A stretch of DNA of 64,000 nt from Arthrobacter bambusae (GCF_022606295.1 NZ_JAHHZS010000004.1:124001-188000), one strand, 5' to 3'; shown: positions 20,277-29,684, counted from the stretch's first letter. Numbers and translations are program-made. Notes: generated from the letters alone by a model not told the origin.

Positions 20277-20393
20277 GTGAAGAAGTTGCTGGTAGTTGCA
20301 GCTGCGGTCGCAGGCGTCCTGCTCTACAAAAAAGTGCAGGAATCCGAAGCCCGGAAAACGGTCTGGAGCAAGGCAACCGATACGGTTGAGTAG
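20277..20393 (+). CDS. DLW-39-like small membrane peptide
   Basis: This 38-aa gene lies between the two tRNA genes. It starts with GTG at 20277, preceded by GGAACGGGG, and encodes MKKLLVVAAAVAGVLLYKK (a single hydrophobic helix flanked by lysines), then a charged tail ending in TVE before TAG. Actinobacteria carry tiny proteins of about 39 residues (DLW-39 family) at exactly this place near gyrA, and the size, N-terminus and location match. Here the tail has VWSKAT rather than a terminal DLW. Function is unknown. Confidence 0.8.
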   Translation: MKKLLVVAAAVAGVLLYKKVQESEARKTVWSKATDTVE

Positions 20394-20465
20394 CGAAGGC
20401 ACCCGGTCTGGAGATGATCAAAACCATCGATGGAACTAGGGTAGTATGGACGGGTTGCTTCTTAT

Positions 20466-20541
20466 GGGGGCATGGCGCAATTGGTAGCGCACCTGCTTTG
20501 CAAGCAGGGGGTTCGGGGTTCGAGTCCCCGTGCCTCCACCA
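20466..20541 (+). tRNA. tRNA-Ala (TGC)
   Basis: A cloverleaf with acceptor arms GGGGGCA (20466-20472) and TGCCTCC (20531-20537), anticodon stem CCTGC/GCAGG with loop TTTGCAA and anticodon TGC (20499-20501), and T arm GGTTCGAGTCC. The CCA end is encoded at 20539-20541. Confidence 0.97.
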
Positions 20542-20545
20542 TAAG

Positions 20546-20579
20546 AAAGAGTCCCGGTCAGAAATGACCGGGACTCTTT
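20546..20579 (+). terminator. terminator after tRNA-Ala
   Basis: A perfect 15-bp stem (AAAGAGTCCCGGTCA / TGACCGGGACTCTTT) with a GAAA tetraloop ends in a T run, directly after tRNA-Ala. It is a canonical intrinsic terminator. Confidence 0.93.
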
Positions 20580-20608
20580 GCGTTAAGCCGCCCCACTAAG
20601 GTTGAATT

Positions 20609-21517
20609 GTGAACTTCATCGTTGCTGCTTTGGGTGTGCTTGGCGTCGCATCATCCGGACCCCTCATCGCCGGAACGCTTGGGGCGACCTCCGTCACGGC
20701 ACTGGCCATCGCTTTCTGGCGCAACGCAATCGCCGCCGTCGTCATGGCCTCGCCGGTCCTGATCCGCGAGCCCCGACAATTCCGCAAGATCACCCGCCGC
20801 GAGTTCACGTGGTCCGCCGTCGCGGCAGTGGCGCTGGCTTTCCATTTCGCTTGCTTCATCACTGCGCTGGAGCTCACGTCAGTCGCGGCCGCCACCGCCT
20901 TGGTGTGCCTGCAGTCGGCGTGGATCGCCGTTTTCCAGCTCCTCCGCGGGACGAGGCACCGTTGGCCGGTCCTGGTGGGGCTTGGCATCGCGTTAGGCGG
21001 CGTCGCCGCCATCACGGGCTTCGACATGGGGACTTCACCGAAGGCCCTCCTTGGCGACATCCTCGCTCTCGCCGGTGGCGCCTTGGCCGGGCTGTACACC
21101 TTGGCCGGAGGCAAAGCCCGGCAGAGCATGGGCATCGGAACGTACACGACGCTCTGCTACGGGATCTGCGCCGCCATTGTCGCGGTGCTGGCCCTCATGG
21201 GCGGCCAGCGGCTCGTGGGGTTCGACGCCGGAGGCTGGCTGGGGATCGTGGCCATCACTGTGTGCGCACAGCTGGTGGGCCACACCGCCTTCAACCATCT
21301 CCTGGCCACCCTGAGCCCGCTGCTGGTTTCCATGATCATCCTGCTGGAGATCCCGGGGGCGGCGCTTCTCGCTGCGGTCTTCCTGCACGAGACCCTGCCG
21401 GCCGGTACCTATGCGGGGCTAGCCCTGATCCTGGGTGGTCTCGCCGTCGTCGTCGCTGGTCAGCGGCGCGGCAAGGGTGACGTTGACGGAAAAATCGCCG
21501 AGCTCGGCACTGACTGA
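20609..21517 (+). CDS. EamA/DMT-family transporter
   Basis: A 302-aa inner-membrane protein with about ten predicted helices in two EamA halves, the drug/metabolite transporter layout of small-solute exporters. Hydrophobic segments include residues 3-23, 33-50, 70-88, 94-112 and so on to VAGLALILGGLAVVVAG near the end. The substrate cannot be predicted. It starts with GTG at 20609, 30 bp after the tRNA terminator, so it has its own promoter or none visible. It faces the convergent glycosyltransferase gene with only 4 bp between. Confidence 0.88.
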   Translation: MNFIVAALGVLGVASSGPLIAGTLGATSVTALAIAFWRNAIAAVVMASPVLIREPRQFRKITRREFTWSAVAAVALAFHFACFITALELTSVAAATALVCLQSAWIAVFQLLRGTRHRWPVLVGLGIALGGVAAITGFDMGTSPKALLGDILALAGGALAGLYTLAGGKARQSMGIGTYTTLCYGICAAIVAVLALMGGQRLVGFDAGGWLGIVAITVCAQLVGHTAFNHLLATLSPLLVSMIILLEIPGAALLAAVFLHETLPAGTYAGLALILGGLAVVVAGQRRGKGDVDGKIAELGTD

Positions 21518-21521
21518 GCGG

Positions 21522-22412
21522 CTACAGGCCGCCGCGGCGGACGCTTTGGCTCGCGTTGGCCGCGTGGATGGCCCGGAGCAGCTTGGCCGGGAAGTAGACC
21601 GAGAAGAACACCACCATGGGGGCCTTGAGCGCCATCTTCTTGACGTTGTGGGCCTTGTAGGTCCTGTCGAAGCGGGTCACGTAATAGCGGTAGTCGCGCG
21701 GTGAATCCTCGAGCCTGCGGGCGGACATGCCCGAGACCATCTGCGGCCAGTACTGGACCCTGAGATCGTGGTCGGCAAGGTGCAGGGAAAGATCGATGTC
21801 CTCATGCATCTCGTCTTTCTCGTCCAGGCAGGTTTCGTCCCGGATGGTTTCCCAGGCGGAACGGCGAAGCGCCATGTTGGATCCGAAAAGGAAATGATAT
21901 TGGTGCTTCGCGAGCCGGAGCATGAGCTGGCGCATTTTGTCGTCGGCTTTGAGCCCGAAGCGGCGCATGGGCATGTCGTAGTAGACCACGGGACCGGTTG
22001 CAGCCTGCGCCGAGGGGTCGGCGAAGGCCTTTTGGACCTGCTCCACCCAGTCAGGTTCCAGGACGGAGTCGGCGTCGATCCGGCCGAGGACATCCGACGT
22101 GGCGCTGTTGAGGCCAAAGTTGCGGGTGGGAATGAGTCCCTGGGCCTTGTCCTGGCTCAACAGGATAATGGGGCTCTCAGGGTATTCCTGTTGCATCTGC
22201 TGGACGATCTGAGCGGTGCGGTCTGTGGACCTGTTGTCCACGACGATGATCTCATCCGCAGGTACCGACTGGTAGATGGCCGCGATCAAGCATTGCCGTA
22301 TGACGCTTTCCTCGTTGTACGCCGGGATGATGATTGAAACGCTCGGCTTCACGGGTGCGACGGCTGCGTTGGTGGCTGCATCTACGAAAGATCTATCGGC
22401 TGGCATCTCCAT
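21522..22412 (-). CDS. family 2 glycosyltransferase
   Basis: A GT-A fold glycosyltransferase of about 296 aa. The N-terminal SVSIIIPAYNEESVI and VVDNRSTDRT, then GRIDADSVLEPDWV, give the nucleotide-sugar and metal (DxD-like) motifs of GT2; the acceptor-side motif resembles ED.DLS (HEDIDLSLHL). A hydrophobic stretch near the C-terminus (PMVVFFSVYFPAKLL) may anchor it to the membrane. The frame is open to 22505, but those extra codons come from a terminator hairpin, so I place the start at the ATG at 22412 (an ATG at 22406 is the alternative). Acceptor unknown; a cell-envelope glycan is likely. Confidence 0.85.
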   Translation of the reverse strand: MEMPADRSFVDAATNAAVAPVKPSVSIIIPAYNEESVIRQCLIAAIYQSVPADEIIVVDNRSTDRTAQIVQQMQQEYPESPIILLSQDKAQGLIPTRNFGLNSATSDVLGRIDADSVLEPDWVEQVQKAFADPSAQAATGPVVYYDMPMRRFGLKADDKMRQLMLRLAKHQYHFLFGSNMALRRSAWETIRDETCLDEKDEMHEDIDLSLHLADHDLRVQYWPQMVSGMSARRLEDSPRDYRYYVTRFDRTYKAHNVKKMALKAPMVVFFSVYFPAKLLRAIHAANASQSVRRGGL

Positions 22413-22471
22413 AAATCTAACATCAGGCCGGTATCCCTTGAGGAAGTCTCCGGTGACAAGTGGCCAAACAA

Positions 22472-22505
22472 TTGAAGGGATCCCGGCTAACCGGAATCCC
22501 TTCAA
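22472..22505 (-). terminator. terminator after the 11-residue-repeat protein
   Basis: Inverted repeat with arms 22472-22486 and 22491-22505 (TTGAAGGGAT... / ...ATCCCTTCAA, one mismatch) and a CTAA loop. It lies 24 bp past the stop of the gene at 22529 and upstream of the glycosyltransferase. Confidence 0.75.
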
Positions 22506-22528
22506 CGCGGCGCGAATCCGGCTTTCGC

Positions 22529-23512
22529 CTAGGCCTCGTGTTTGCCTGCATCGTCAGAGGCCTCGTGGTCCTTGTCCGCCTCGTCCTTGTGAAGGCTGGC
22601 GGCGATGTTCTTTACCGCCGTCTTGGCGTCGATTGCCACGTTCGCTGCGGTGTCCGTGGCGTCCTCGACGACGTGTTTTGCCTTCTCGGCTACAGTTTCG
22701 CTCTTGTCGGCTACGTCGAGCCTCACGTCGTCAACCTTGTCGGCTACCTTGCCGGCGGCTTCGTTGGCCTTCTCAGCCACTTTCTCGGCTACAGCCGCGG
22801 CCGGCACCGGCGAGGGTGTTACGACCGGGACCGGGGTCTTCCATGGGTCCTCTACAGGACGGCTGGCCCTCCACGCCGCAATGCCGGCCGCTGCAGCCGC
22901 TGCTACAACCGTGAAGATCAGGAAGCCCCGCTTTTTGGGTTTCCGGGTCTTGGCGAGCTCTTTCGAGACTGTTTTGGATGCTTCCTCGGCCGCGGCTTTC
23001 AGCTGGGCGCCTGTGGCTTGTGCTTGCTCCTGCAGATTGTGAACCACTCCCGAGTCCACCAGCCTCTGGGCCACGGCGTCCACCTGAGCGGGTGCATTCT
23101 CAAGGGCTTGGTGGACAACCCCGGAGGCTTGCCCGAGCTGTTCCGAGAGCTTGGGCAGGTATTCCTCAACAACTTTGTCCCGGGCGTGGCTGAGTGCCGG
23201 GGTTGCCTTGTTAAGGGCTTCCTGGATCTTGGGTGAGGCATCCTCGACGACGTCATGGATCCTCGGTGCGAGGTTCGCCAGGCCTTCCTGGAGCCTAGGG
23301 GTGACGGTCGCAACGCCGTCGGCGAGGTTGTACGCAGCTGACTTCAGGCCTTCCTGAAGCTTCGGCGAAGCGGTGTCGATTCCGTGCTGGATGCGGGGAA
23401 CCGCCCAGTTCACAGCTGCCTCGACGCGCGGTGTCGCCCAGTCCTTGGCATTTTCGACACCATTCACGACGGTGTGTTCAAGTTCGCGGGCAATCCGGTC
23501 CGATTTCTTCAC
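22529..23512 (-). CDS. 11-residue-repeat membrane protein, function unknown
   Basis: A 327-aa protein I cannot assign. With the GTG start at 23512 (GGGAGG 6 bases upstream), residues about 27-115 contain an amphipathic helix repeat with exact 11-residue spacing: prolines at about 28, 39, 50, 72, 83, 94 and 105 head units like SPKLQEGLKSA and TPRLQEGLANL. A coiled region follows, then a basic KTRKPKKR patch, one membrane helix at about 196-214, and an Ala/Lys/Glu/Asp-rich tail resembling late-embryogenesis-type repeats. The layout suggests a surface-bound helix plus a tail on the other side of the membrane, perhaps a stress or envelope-stiffening protein. Confidence 0.75.
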   Translation of the reverse strand: MKKSDRIARELEHTVVNGVENAKDWATPRVEAAVNWAVPRIQHGIDTASPKLQEGLKSAAYNLADGVATVTPRLQEGLANLAPRIHDVVEDASPKIQEALNKATPALSHARDKVVEEYLPKLSEQLGQASGVVHQALENAPAQVDAVAQRLVDSGVVHNLQEQAQATGAQLKAAAEEASKTVSKELAKTRKPKKRGFLIFTVVAAAAAAGIAAWRASRPVEDPWKTPVPVVTPSPVPAAAVAEKVAEKANEAAGKVADKVDDVRLDVADKSETVAEKAKHVVEDATDTAANVAIDAKTAVKNIAASLHKDEADKDHEASDDAGKHEA

Positions 23513-23665
23513 AACTACCTCCCGATCAACATGCTCGTTTGTTGTTAGCCTACGTCGCTTGATCGGCACCGGCTATTCATCCAGCGGATTCATGGAAGAT
23601 TTCACCGAGCGCGGAACCGCCTTCCTGGCCGCACCGGCGTTGACCCTGCATGGAAGAATGGCGAT

Positions 23666-24208
23666 ATGACCATCGCAACCGCACAAGCAACTTTCCACAC
23701 GAGCCTCGGTGACATCGTGGTTGACCTCTTCGGCAACCACGCGCCCAAGACGGTCGCCAACTTCGTTGGCCTGGCCACAGGCGAAAAGTCCTGGACCCAC
23801 CCGGAAACGGGCGAAGACAAGACCGGTACCCCCCTGTACAACGGCACCATTTTCCACCGCATCATCAAAGACTTCATGATCCAGGGCGGCGATCCCCTCG
23901 GCCGCGGCATCGGCGGACCGGGCTACAAGTTCGACGACGAGATCCACCCGGAACTCAACTTCAACGCCCCTTACAAGCTGGCCATGGCCAACGCCGGTGT
24001 CCAGATGGGCAAGGGCACCAACGGCTCCCAGTTCTTCATCACCACGGTCAACACCGACTGGCTTTTCGGCAAGCACTCGATCTTCGGCGAGGTGGCTGAC
24101 GAAGAGTCCAAGAAGGTTGTAGACGCCATCGAGGCTGTCCGCACCGGCATGGGCGACCGTCCTGTTGAGGATGTCGTCATCAACAGCATTGACATCGTCC
24201 AGCTCTGA
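23666..24208 (+). CDS. cyclophilin-type peptidyl-prolyl isomerase
   Basis: A 180-aa cytoplasmic cyclophilin that catalyses cis-trans isomerisation of peptidyl-proline bonds. Core motifs are present: TVANFVGLATG, then FHRIIKDFMIQGGD (catalytic Arg in FHR) and GSQFFITT, with a final VVDAIEAV. There is no signal peptide. It is separated from the rhomboid gene by 21 bp in the same direction, a pairing frequently seen in this region of actinobacterial genomes. Confidence 0.95.
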   Translation: MTIATAQATFHTSLGDIVVDLFGNHAPKTVANFVGLATGEKSWTHPETGEDKTGTPLYNGTIFHRIIKDFMIQGGDPLGRGIGGPGYKFDDEIHPELNFNAPYKLAMANAGVQMGKGTNGSQFFITTVNTDWLFGKHSIFGEVADEESKKVVDAIEAVRTGMGDRPVEDVVINSIDIVQL

Positions 24209-24229
24209 TCCCCGGAGTTTGAGCAGCAT

Positions 24230-25099
24230 ATGAGTTACGGAATCCCGGCGGCAGAGCCGTCAGCAGACATTCCGGTGTGCCCCAGGCACCCGGACAGGCC
24301 TTCCTACGTGCGGTGCCAGCGTTGCGGGCGTCCTGCATGCCCCGAATGCCAGCGGGCGGCCGCCGTCGGGTTCCAATGCATTGACTGTGTCAATGAAATG
24401 AAGCGTTCGACGCCGGCAGTGCGTTCCGCCTATGGCGGCGCCGTCGCGACCGGGCGTCCTTTGGTGACGTACGTACTCATCGGGTTGTGTGCCTTGGTGT
24501 ACGTGCTGCAATGGCTGATTCCCGGCGGTGTCGTGGAGGGCCAGCTCGTTTTCGCCTCCGCCTATGCCTCTCCCCAATATGGGGCCTTCGAACCATGGCG
24601 GATGCTGACGAGCGCTTTCGTCCACTCACAAGGTTTCGTCCTGCACATCGTGCTCAACATGTACATGCTCTGGATCTTCGGCCAGGTGCTGGAGCCCGTT
24701 CTGGGGCGCATTCGCTTCCTCGCCGTCTACGTGCTCTCCGCCGTTGGTGGTTCCGTTGGCTTCATGCTGCTGACGCCGGTCTTCCCTGTAACCCCCGTTG
24801 AAGGTGCGTCAGGCGCGATCTTCGGCCTCTTTGGCGCACTCCTCGTGATCCAAAGCCGGCGCGGCGGAGACACCCGGCAGTTGTGGATCCTTATCGTCAT
24901 CAACGGGGTGATTGGCTTCGTCGTCCCGGGAATCGCCTGGCAGGCCCACTTGGGCGGCCTGATCACGGGCGGCCTGTGTGCCGCCGTCATCGCCTTTGCT
25001 CCGCGTGGACCGCGCCAGGCGCTGTTGCAAACTGCCGGCATGGCACTGGTGGCCGGAATTCTTGTCCTGGCTACCGTCCTTGGGGCCACCGCGGGCTGA
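24230..25099 (+). CDS. rhomboid intramembrane serine protease
   Basis: A 289-aa rhomboid protease that cuts substrates within the membrane. The catalytic pair is Ser194 (GASGAIFG) and His240 (AHLGG), with Asn143 in HIVLNMYML as the oxyanion residue, inside about six to seven membrane helices from residue 78 onward. The N-terminus (17-53) has a B-box-like zinc motif with paired cysteines and a histidine (CPRHPDRP, CQRCGRPACPEC, CIDC), typical of actinobacterial rhomboids. Substrates are unknown. Confidence 0.93.
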   Translation: MSYGIPAAEPSADIPVCPRHPDRPSYVRCQRCGRPACPECQRAAAVGFQCIDCVNEMKRSTPAVRSAYGGAVATGRPLVTYVLIGLCALVYVLQWLIPGGVVEGQLVFASAYASPQYGAFEPWRMLTSAFVHSQGFVLHIVLNMYMLWIFGQVLEPVLGRIRFLAVYVLSAVGGSVGFMLLTPVFPVTPVEGASGAIFGLFGALLVIQSRRGGDTRQLWILIVINGVIGFVVPGIAWQAHLGGLITGGLCAAVIAFAPRGPRQALLQTAGMALVAGILVLATVLGATAG

Positions 25100-25117
25100 C
25101 AGCTCTTTACGCTTTTC

Positions 25118-25588
25118 TTACCCTAGGAGCGCCGCCAAGCGGTCCATCGACTCCTTGATGCCCGCATCCATGCCGCTGGCCACTGCCATGTCACGGGCCT
25201 CCACCGAGGGAAACACGGAGCGCTGCACAACGCGTGTGCGGCCCCCAAGGTCTTCAAACCGGGTGGTATCCAAGGTGACTTGCCCCGGGGCGCCGTCGAA
25301 TTCGAAGGTCTGGATGATCCGCAACGGTTCCTGGACCTCGTGGAAGACCCCGCGGAAGCCGAACTCGTTGCCTTGCCCGTCCAGGTGCGTGTAGCGGTAG
25401 CTGCCGCCCGTCCGCGCGTCGTACGCCTCCAGGCGCATTTCCAGGCGACGCGGACCCAACCATTTGACCACCAGTTCGGGATCCGTGAAAGCCTGGAACA
25501 CTCGATCCGGGGCGGCATCGAAGTCGCGGCTCGTGTCGATGAACGGCGTGCCCGCCGCGACGTCAATGATTGTTGTGTTGGTGCTCAT
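25118..25588 (-). CDS. SRPBCC (AHSA1-like) domain protein
   Basis: A 156-aa START/Bet v1-like protein of the AHSA1 (activator of Hsp90 ATPase homologue) group: DTSRDFDAAPDRVFQAFTDPE, then WLGPRRLEMR and later GMDAGIKESMDRLAALL at the end. Such proteins have a hydrophobic ligand cavity; the ligand is unknown. I start at ATG 25588 (GGAGAAGG upstream). It overlaps the 3' end of the ArsR gene by 26 bp, a very common pairing in which the regulator controls the SRPBCC gene. Confidence 0.87.
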   Translation of the reverse strand: MSTNTTIIDVAAGTPFIDTSRDFDAAPDRVFQAFTDPELVVKWLGPRRLEMRLEAYDARTGGSYRYTHLDGQGNEFGFRGVFHEVQEPLRIIQTFEFDGAPGQVTLDTTRFEDLGGRTRVVQRSVFPSVEARDMAVASGMDAGIKESMDRLAALLG

Positions 25589-25967
25589 TGTCCTTCTCCT
25601 TTTCCGGATTGTCCTTTTGGGCTGTGCTGGCCAGTAGTTCGTCCAACCGGGCGAAACGTTCCTCTGCCTGGAGACGGTAGTTCTCAATCCACCCGGCCAA
25701 AGGTCCCAGCGCCGCGGTGTTCAGGTGACAGGGACGGCGCTGCGCTTCCCTGCTCCTCGTGATGAGCCCTGCGCCCTCTAGCACTTGAAGGTGCTTGGAG
25801 ATGGCTTGGAGGGTGACGGTGAAGGGCTGGGCGATCTCACTGACAGTGGCATCGCCCAGGGCCAACCGCGCCAGGATCTTGCGCCGGACAGGATCGGCGA
25901 GGGCCATGAATGCCCTGTTGAGCTGGTCTTCAGGATCCAGCACGGCTGTGCCGATCGTGTCCGGCAT
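25563..25967 (-). CDS. ArsR-family transcriptional regulator
   Basis: A 134-aa winged-helix repressor. The HTH runs through ADPVRRKILARLALGDATV, then SEIAQPF and LQAISKHLQVLEGAGLI. No metal-site cysteines are evident, fitting the non-metal subgroup paired with SRPBCC proteins. The ATG at 25967 has GGGGAG 6 bases upstream. The C-terminal tail is rich in Asn, Glu and His because that DNA also encodes the start of the SRPBCC gene in another frame. Confidence 0.88.
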   Translation of the reverse strand: MPDTIGTAVLDPEDQLNRAFMALADPVRRKILARLALGDATVSEIAQPFTVTLQAISKHLQVLEGAGLITRSREAQRRPCHLNTAALGPLAGWIENYRLQAEERFARLDELLASTAQKDNPEKEKDNEHQHNNH

Positions 25968-26705
25968 GCGTCTCCCCTGTCTGGCTCCAGTCCCAAGCCT
26001 TGCGGAATTCCGAATCTTGACAGTACTCAATCAGATGGTTTATCAACTAAGTGATTGAATATCGCCAGCTTATGTCTGTGCGTTCAGGCGCGTCAATACC
26101 CCCTCGGATATGTTTTCCACAGCTGTTATCCACAGTGTGCGTAACTTACAACCGTGTAGTTCAACGGTGGATGGACCTTCCGCGCCTAGATAGCAGGGGC
26201 AGCGGGTCTCTCTGGGAATTAACGTCCACATCTGTGGATAACTTTTGGCCACACGCTTGTGGGTATGTGGATAAGAATCGCGTTTTTCGACGGTGTGTGG
26301 ACAACCTCACCGTCAGGAGCCGTAAGAGAGCGGTATCAACAGAGTTATCAACATTGTTAATAACTCACATCGCTGTAGTTCGTTGTCCTTCCTGGACCTT
26401 GAAGCCCGCCGTTCTGGGAGTTTTCCACTTTGTAGGCACAGTTTTTCCCCAACTGTGGATAACTTGTGGGTAGTTGCCTGTTGTTAAGTGTGTAACTGGC
26501 GCGGGGACGGCCAGGATGGTCAATCGCTACGTAGCTTTGATGCCATGCTGCCTGACGTCGGGAGCGGGCACAGAAGCGGGTGCGCGCCGCAGAAGCGGGT
26601 GCGCAGGCAGGCCGATACCGCCCTCTGAGAGAGGCCCTATTGTGAGGCGATACGGTCGAGCGTACGAACGAAGGGGGTAGCGGGAGCCTGAAGGTCGGAC
26701 CGGCG
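25968..26705. other. non-coding stretch with DnaA-box cluster
   Basis: About 740 bp with no credible gene, between arsR and the FtsW paralogue. The part 26100-26480 is relatively AT-rich and carries DnaA boxes (listed separately). The remainder (26480-26705) is GC-rich and featureless to me. A dyad at 26027-26058 (TCAATCA ... TGATTGA) overlaps the likely arsR promoter and could be the ArsR operator. Confidence 0.75.
26113..26462. promoter_or_regulatory. DnaA-box cluster outside oriC
   Basis: Four exact DnaA boxes lie within 350 bp: TTATCCACA at 26126-26134 and TGTGGATAA at 26233-26241, 26266-26274 and 26454-26462. Variants are TTTTCCACA (26113-26121), TGTGGACAA (26296-26304, which in reverse is TTGTCCACA) and TTATCAACA (26345-26353). 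That is more exact boxes than the dnaA-dnaN region contains. DnaA titration or reactivation loci such as datA, DARS or DBC elements have this form. Confidence 0.8.
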
Positions 26706-28067
26706 TCAGACCGGGACGTGTTCGGTCTGGGAAGCGACCGTCTGGGGCCTGCGGGCAGCGTCACTGATCCGCAACAACAAAGCCACGATGATCCAGTTGG
26801 CAAGGAGGGAGGACCCGCCCGCGGAGAGGAACGGCGTCGTGAGTCCAGTGAGGGGAATAAGGCGCGTGACGCCGCCGATAATGATGAAGCACTGAAGAGC
26901 CATGGAGAAGGCCAGCCCACAGGCAAGGAGCTTTCCGAACGCATCCCGGATGCCCAGGGCGGCCCGGAATCCCCTCGTGAAAAGCAGCAAATAGAGGAGG
27001 ACGATCGCGAACAGCCCGATCAGGCCGAGTTCTTCGCCAAGGGAAGCGATGATCATGTCGCTGTTCGCGAAAGGCACAAGGTCCGGGCTTCCAAGTCCGA
27101 GGCCTTTTCCGATCAGGCCGCCGTCGGCCATTCCGAAGAGGCCCTGGACAATCTGGGCGCTGCCTCCGGGGAAGCGGGTGAAAACCTGGGGGTCGAAGGC
27201 ATTGATCCAGGCGTCGATGCGCAAGCCGACATGGGAAAAGATCTTTGCCGCGGCGTATCCGCCCAAAAGCATGAGCACGACGCCGAGGACGAGCCAGCTG
27301 GCCCGGCTCGTGGCAACGTAGATCATCACGATGAACAGGCCGAACAGCAGTATGGACATGCCGAGATCGTGCTGGAAGACCAGTACGCCAACGCTCGCTG
27401 CCCAGGCAGTGATCATCGGCCCGGTGTCCTTGATTCTGGGGAACTGCAAGCGCCCGAATTTCCTACCGGCCAACAGGATCAAGTCCCGGTTGGAGGACAA
27501 GTAGCCCGCGAAGAAGATTGCGAGCGTAATCTTCACGATCTCGCCGGGTTGGAACTGCAGGGAACCAAGGCGAATCCAGACATTCGCGCCGTTGATGTCT
27601 CCCGCGGAAATGCCCGGGACAAGCGGAAGAATGAGGAGCGCGGCGCTGACAGCGAGTGCGATGAACGTGTACCGGCGCAGGATTCTGTGATCCTTCAAGA
27701 GCCACAGCACGGCGGCCGCGACCAGCACCGAGACGATCGTCCACGTCAGCTGGTTGCCCCCCGCATTAGTGCCGTTTGACGCATCGAGGCGTCGGATCAT
27801 GGCGATGCCGAGGCCGTTCAAAGCGACAACGATCGGGAGTATCACCGGATCCGCATATCTGGCCTTGAAACGCAGGACGACGTGGAAGATTCCGGCCAGC
27901 GCCGTCAGGGCACCCGCCTGAAGCCAGAATCCAACGTCAAGGGCTTCCTTCTTGTCCACGCTGGTCATTGCGAGGGCACCGATGCCGACGCCAAGTGCCA
28001 GCACCAACAGCACCATTTCCACGTTTCGGCGAGGCTTCGCCGGAATCGCTTGCTGGCTCATGGGCAT
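26706..28067 (-). CDS. orphan FtsW/RodA/SpoVE-family (SEDS) protein
   Basis: A 453-aa SEDS glycosyltransferase, polymerising lipid II into peptidoglycan strands; the family works with a class B PBP. About ten helices, the catalytic-loop aspartate in FQHDLGMS, and the family end motif GGSSLLANWIIVALL. It is strikingly similar to the RodA at 40368-41735 over nearly the whole length, with long identical runs such as AIFFAGYLSSNRDLILLAGR, so it looks like a duplicate. Unlike that copy it has no adjacent PBP. The ATG at 28067 is preceded by GAAAGAAG. Confidence 0.9.
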   Translation of the reverse strand: MPMSQQAIPAKPRRNVEMVLLVLALGVGIGALAMTSVDKKEALDVGFWLQAGALTALAGIFHVVLRFKARYADPVILPIVVALNGLGIAMIRRLDASNGTNAGGNQLTWTIVSVLVAAAVLWLLKDHRILRRYTFIALAVSAALLILPLVPGISAGDINGANVWIRLGSLQFQPGEIVKITLAIFFAGYLSSNRDLILLAGRKFGRLQFPRIKDTGPMITAWAASVGVLVFQHDLGMSILLFGLFIVMIYVATSRASWLVLGVVLMLLGGYAAAKIFSHVGLRIDAWINAFDPQVFTRFPGGSAQIVQGLFGMADGGLIGKGLGLGSPDLVPFANSDMIIASLGEELGLIGLFAIVLLYLLLFTRGFRAALGIRDAFGKLLACGLAFSMALQCFIIIGGVTRLIPLTGLTTPFLSAGGSSLLANWIIVALLLRISDAARRPQTVASQTEHVPV

Positions 28068-28202
28068 CTTCTTTCGTGGATCTCGGACTGCCGGGCGGGT
28101 CCGGTCAGTGGCCCAAGATCGGGTAAGTGGCTCACAACATAAGGTTCAGTGGGCCATCATAGCCGCAGCGGCTGGGCAGCGGTTGGGAACAGGACCCGTC
28201 GA

Positions 28203-29278
<1,076 letters not shown>

Positions 29279-29282
<4 letters not shown>

Positions 29283-29647
29283 GCCGATTCCTGTTCTACG
29301 CGGTGGTGTGCAGGGGTGCCGCCCAAGGCGTGTTCCGCCTGGAATATTGCATCCGCAACCAACTGGCGGGCGTGCTCATTCTCCAGGCGGTACATGACCC
29401 TGGTCCCGTCCTGCCGCGTGGAGACCATTCTGGCCAAGCGCATTTTGGCAAGGTGCTGCGACACTGCCGCGGGGGACTTCCCTAGAAGGTCGGCCAGCGC
29501 TCCGACGGCCATTTCACCGTCCCGCAGCGCGAGGACGATCCGGACCCTCGTGGCGTCAGCCAGCATCGCGAACACTTCGACGGCCAATTCAACGTATTGG
29601 CTGTCGACTCCGAGCGAGCAGGCACTCTTATCTGCATTCATACGCAA
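29279..29647 (-). CDS. ArsR/SmtB-family metal-responsive repressor
   Basis: A 122-aa winged-helix repressor of the SmtB type. The HTH is LADATRVRIVLALRDGEMAV followed by LADLLGKSPAAVSQHLAKM. The C-terminus has several histidines (AEHALGGTPAHHRVEQ) near the alpha-5 helix, where SmtB/CzrA/NmtR proteins bind zinc, nickel or cobalt. The N-terminus contains a Cys and Asp (DKSACSLGVD). Its stop overlaps the CDF start. The start at 29647 is an ATG followed two codons later by another ATG, so the exact start is uncertain. Confidence 0.9.
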
Positions 29648-29684
29648 ATTCTTTCACATATTCCGGCCACACCCACATTTGAGG

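Noticed and set aside
21522..22505. Glycosyltransferase start at 22505
   Set aside because: The first 31 codons would be encoded by the terminator hairpin at 22472-22505; an internal ATG is preferred.
26051..26473. 140-codon plus-strand frame across the DnaA-box cluster
   Set aside because: No family similarity, irregular codon use and many rare residues; the DNA is better explained as a binding-site cluster.
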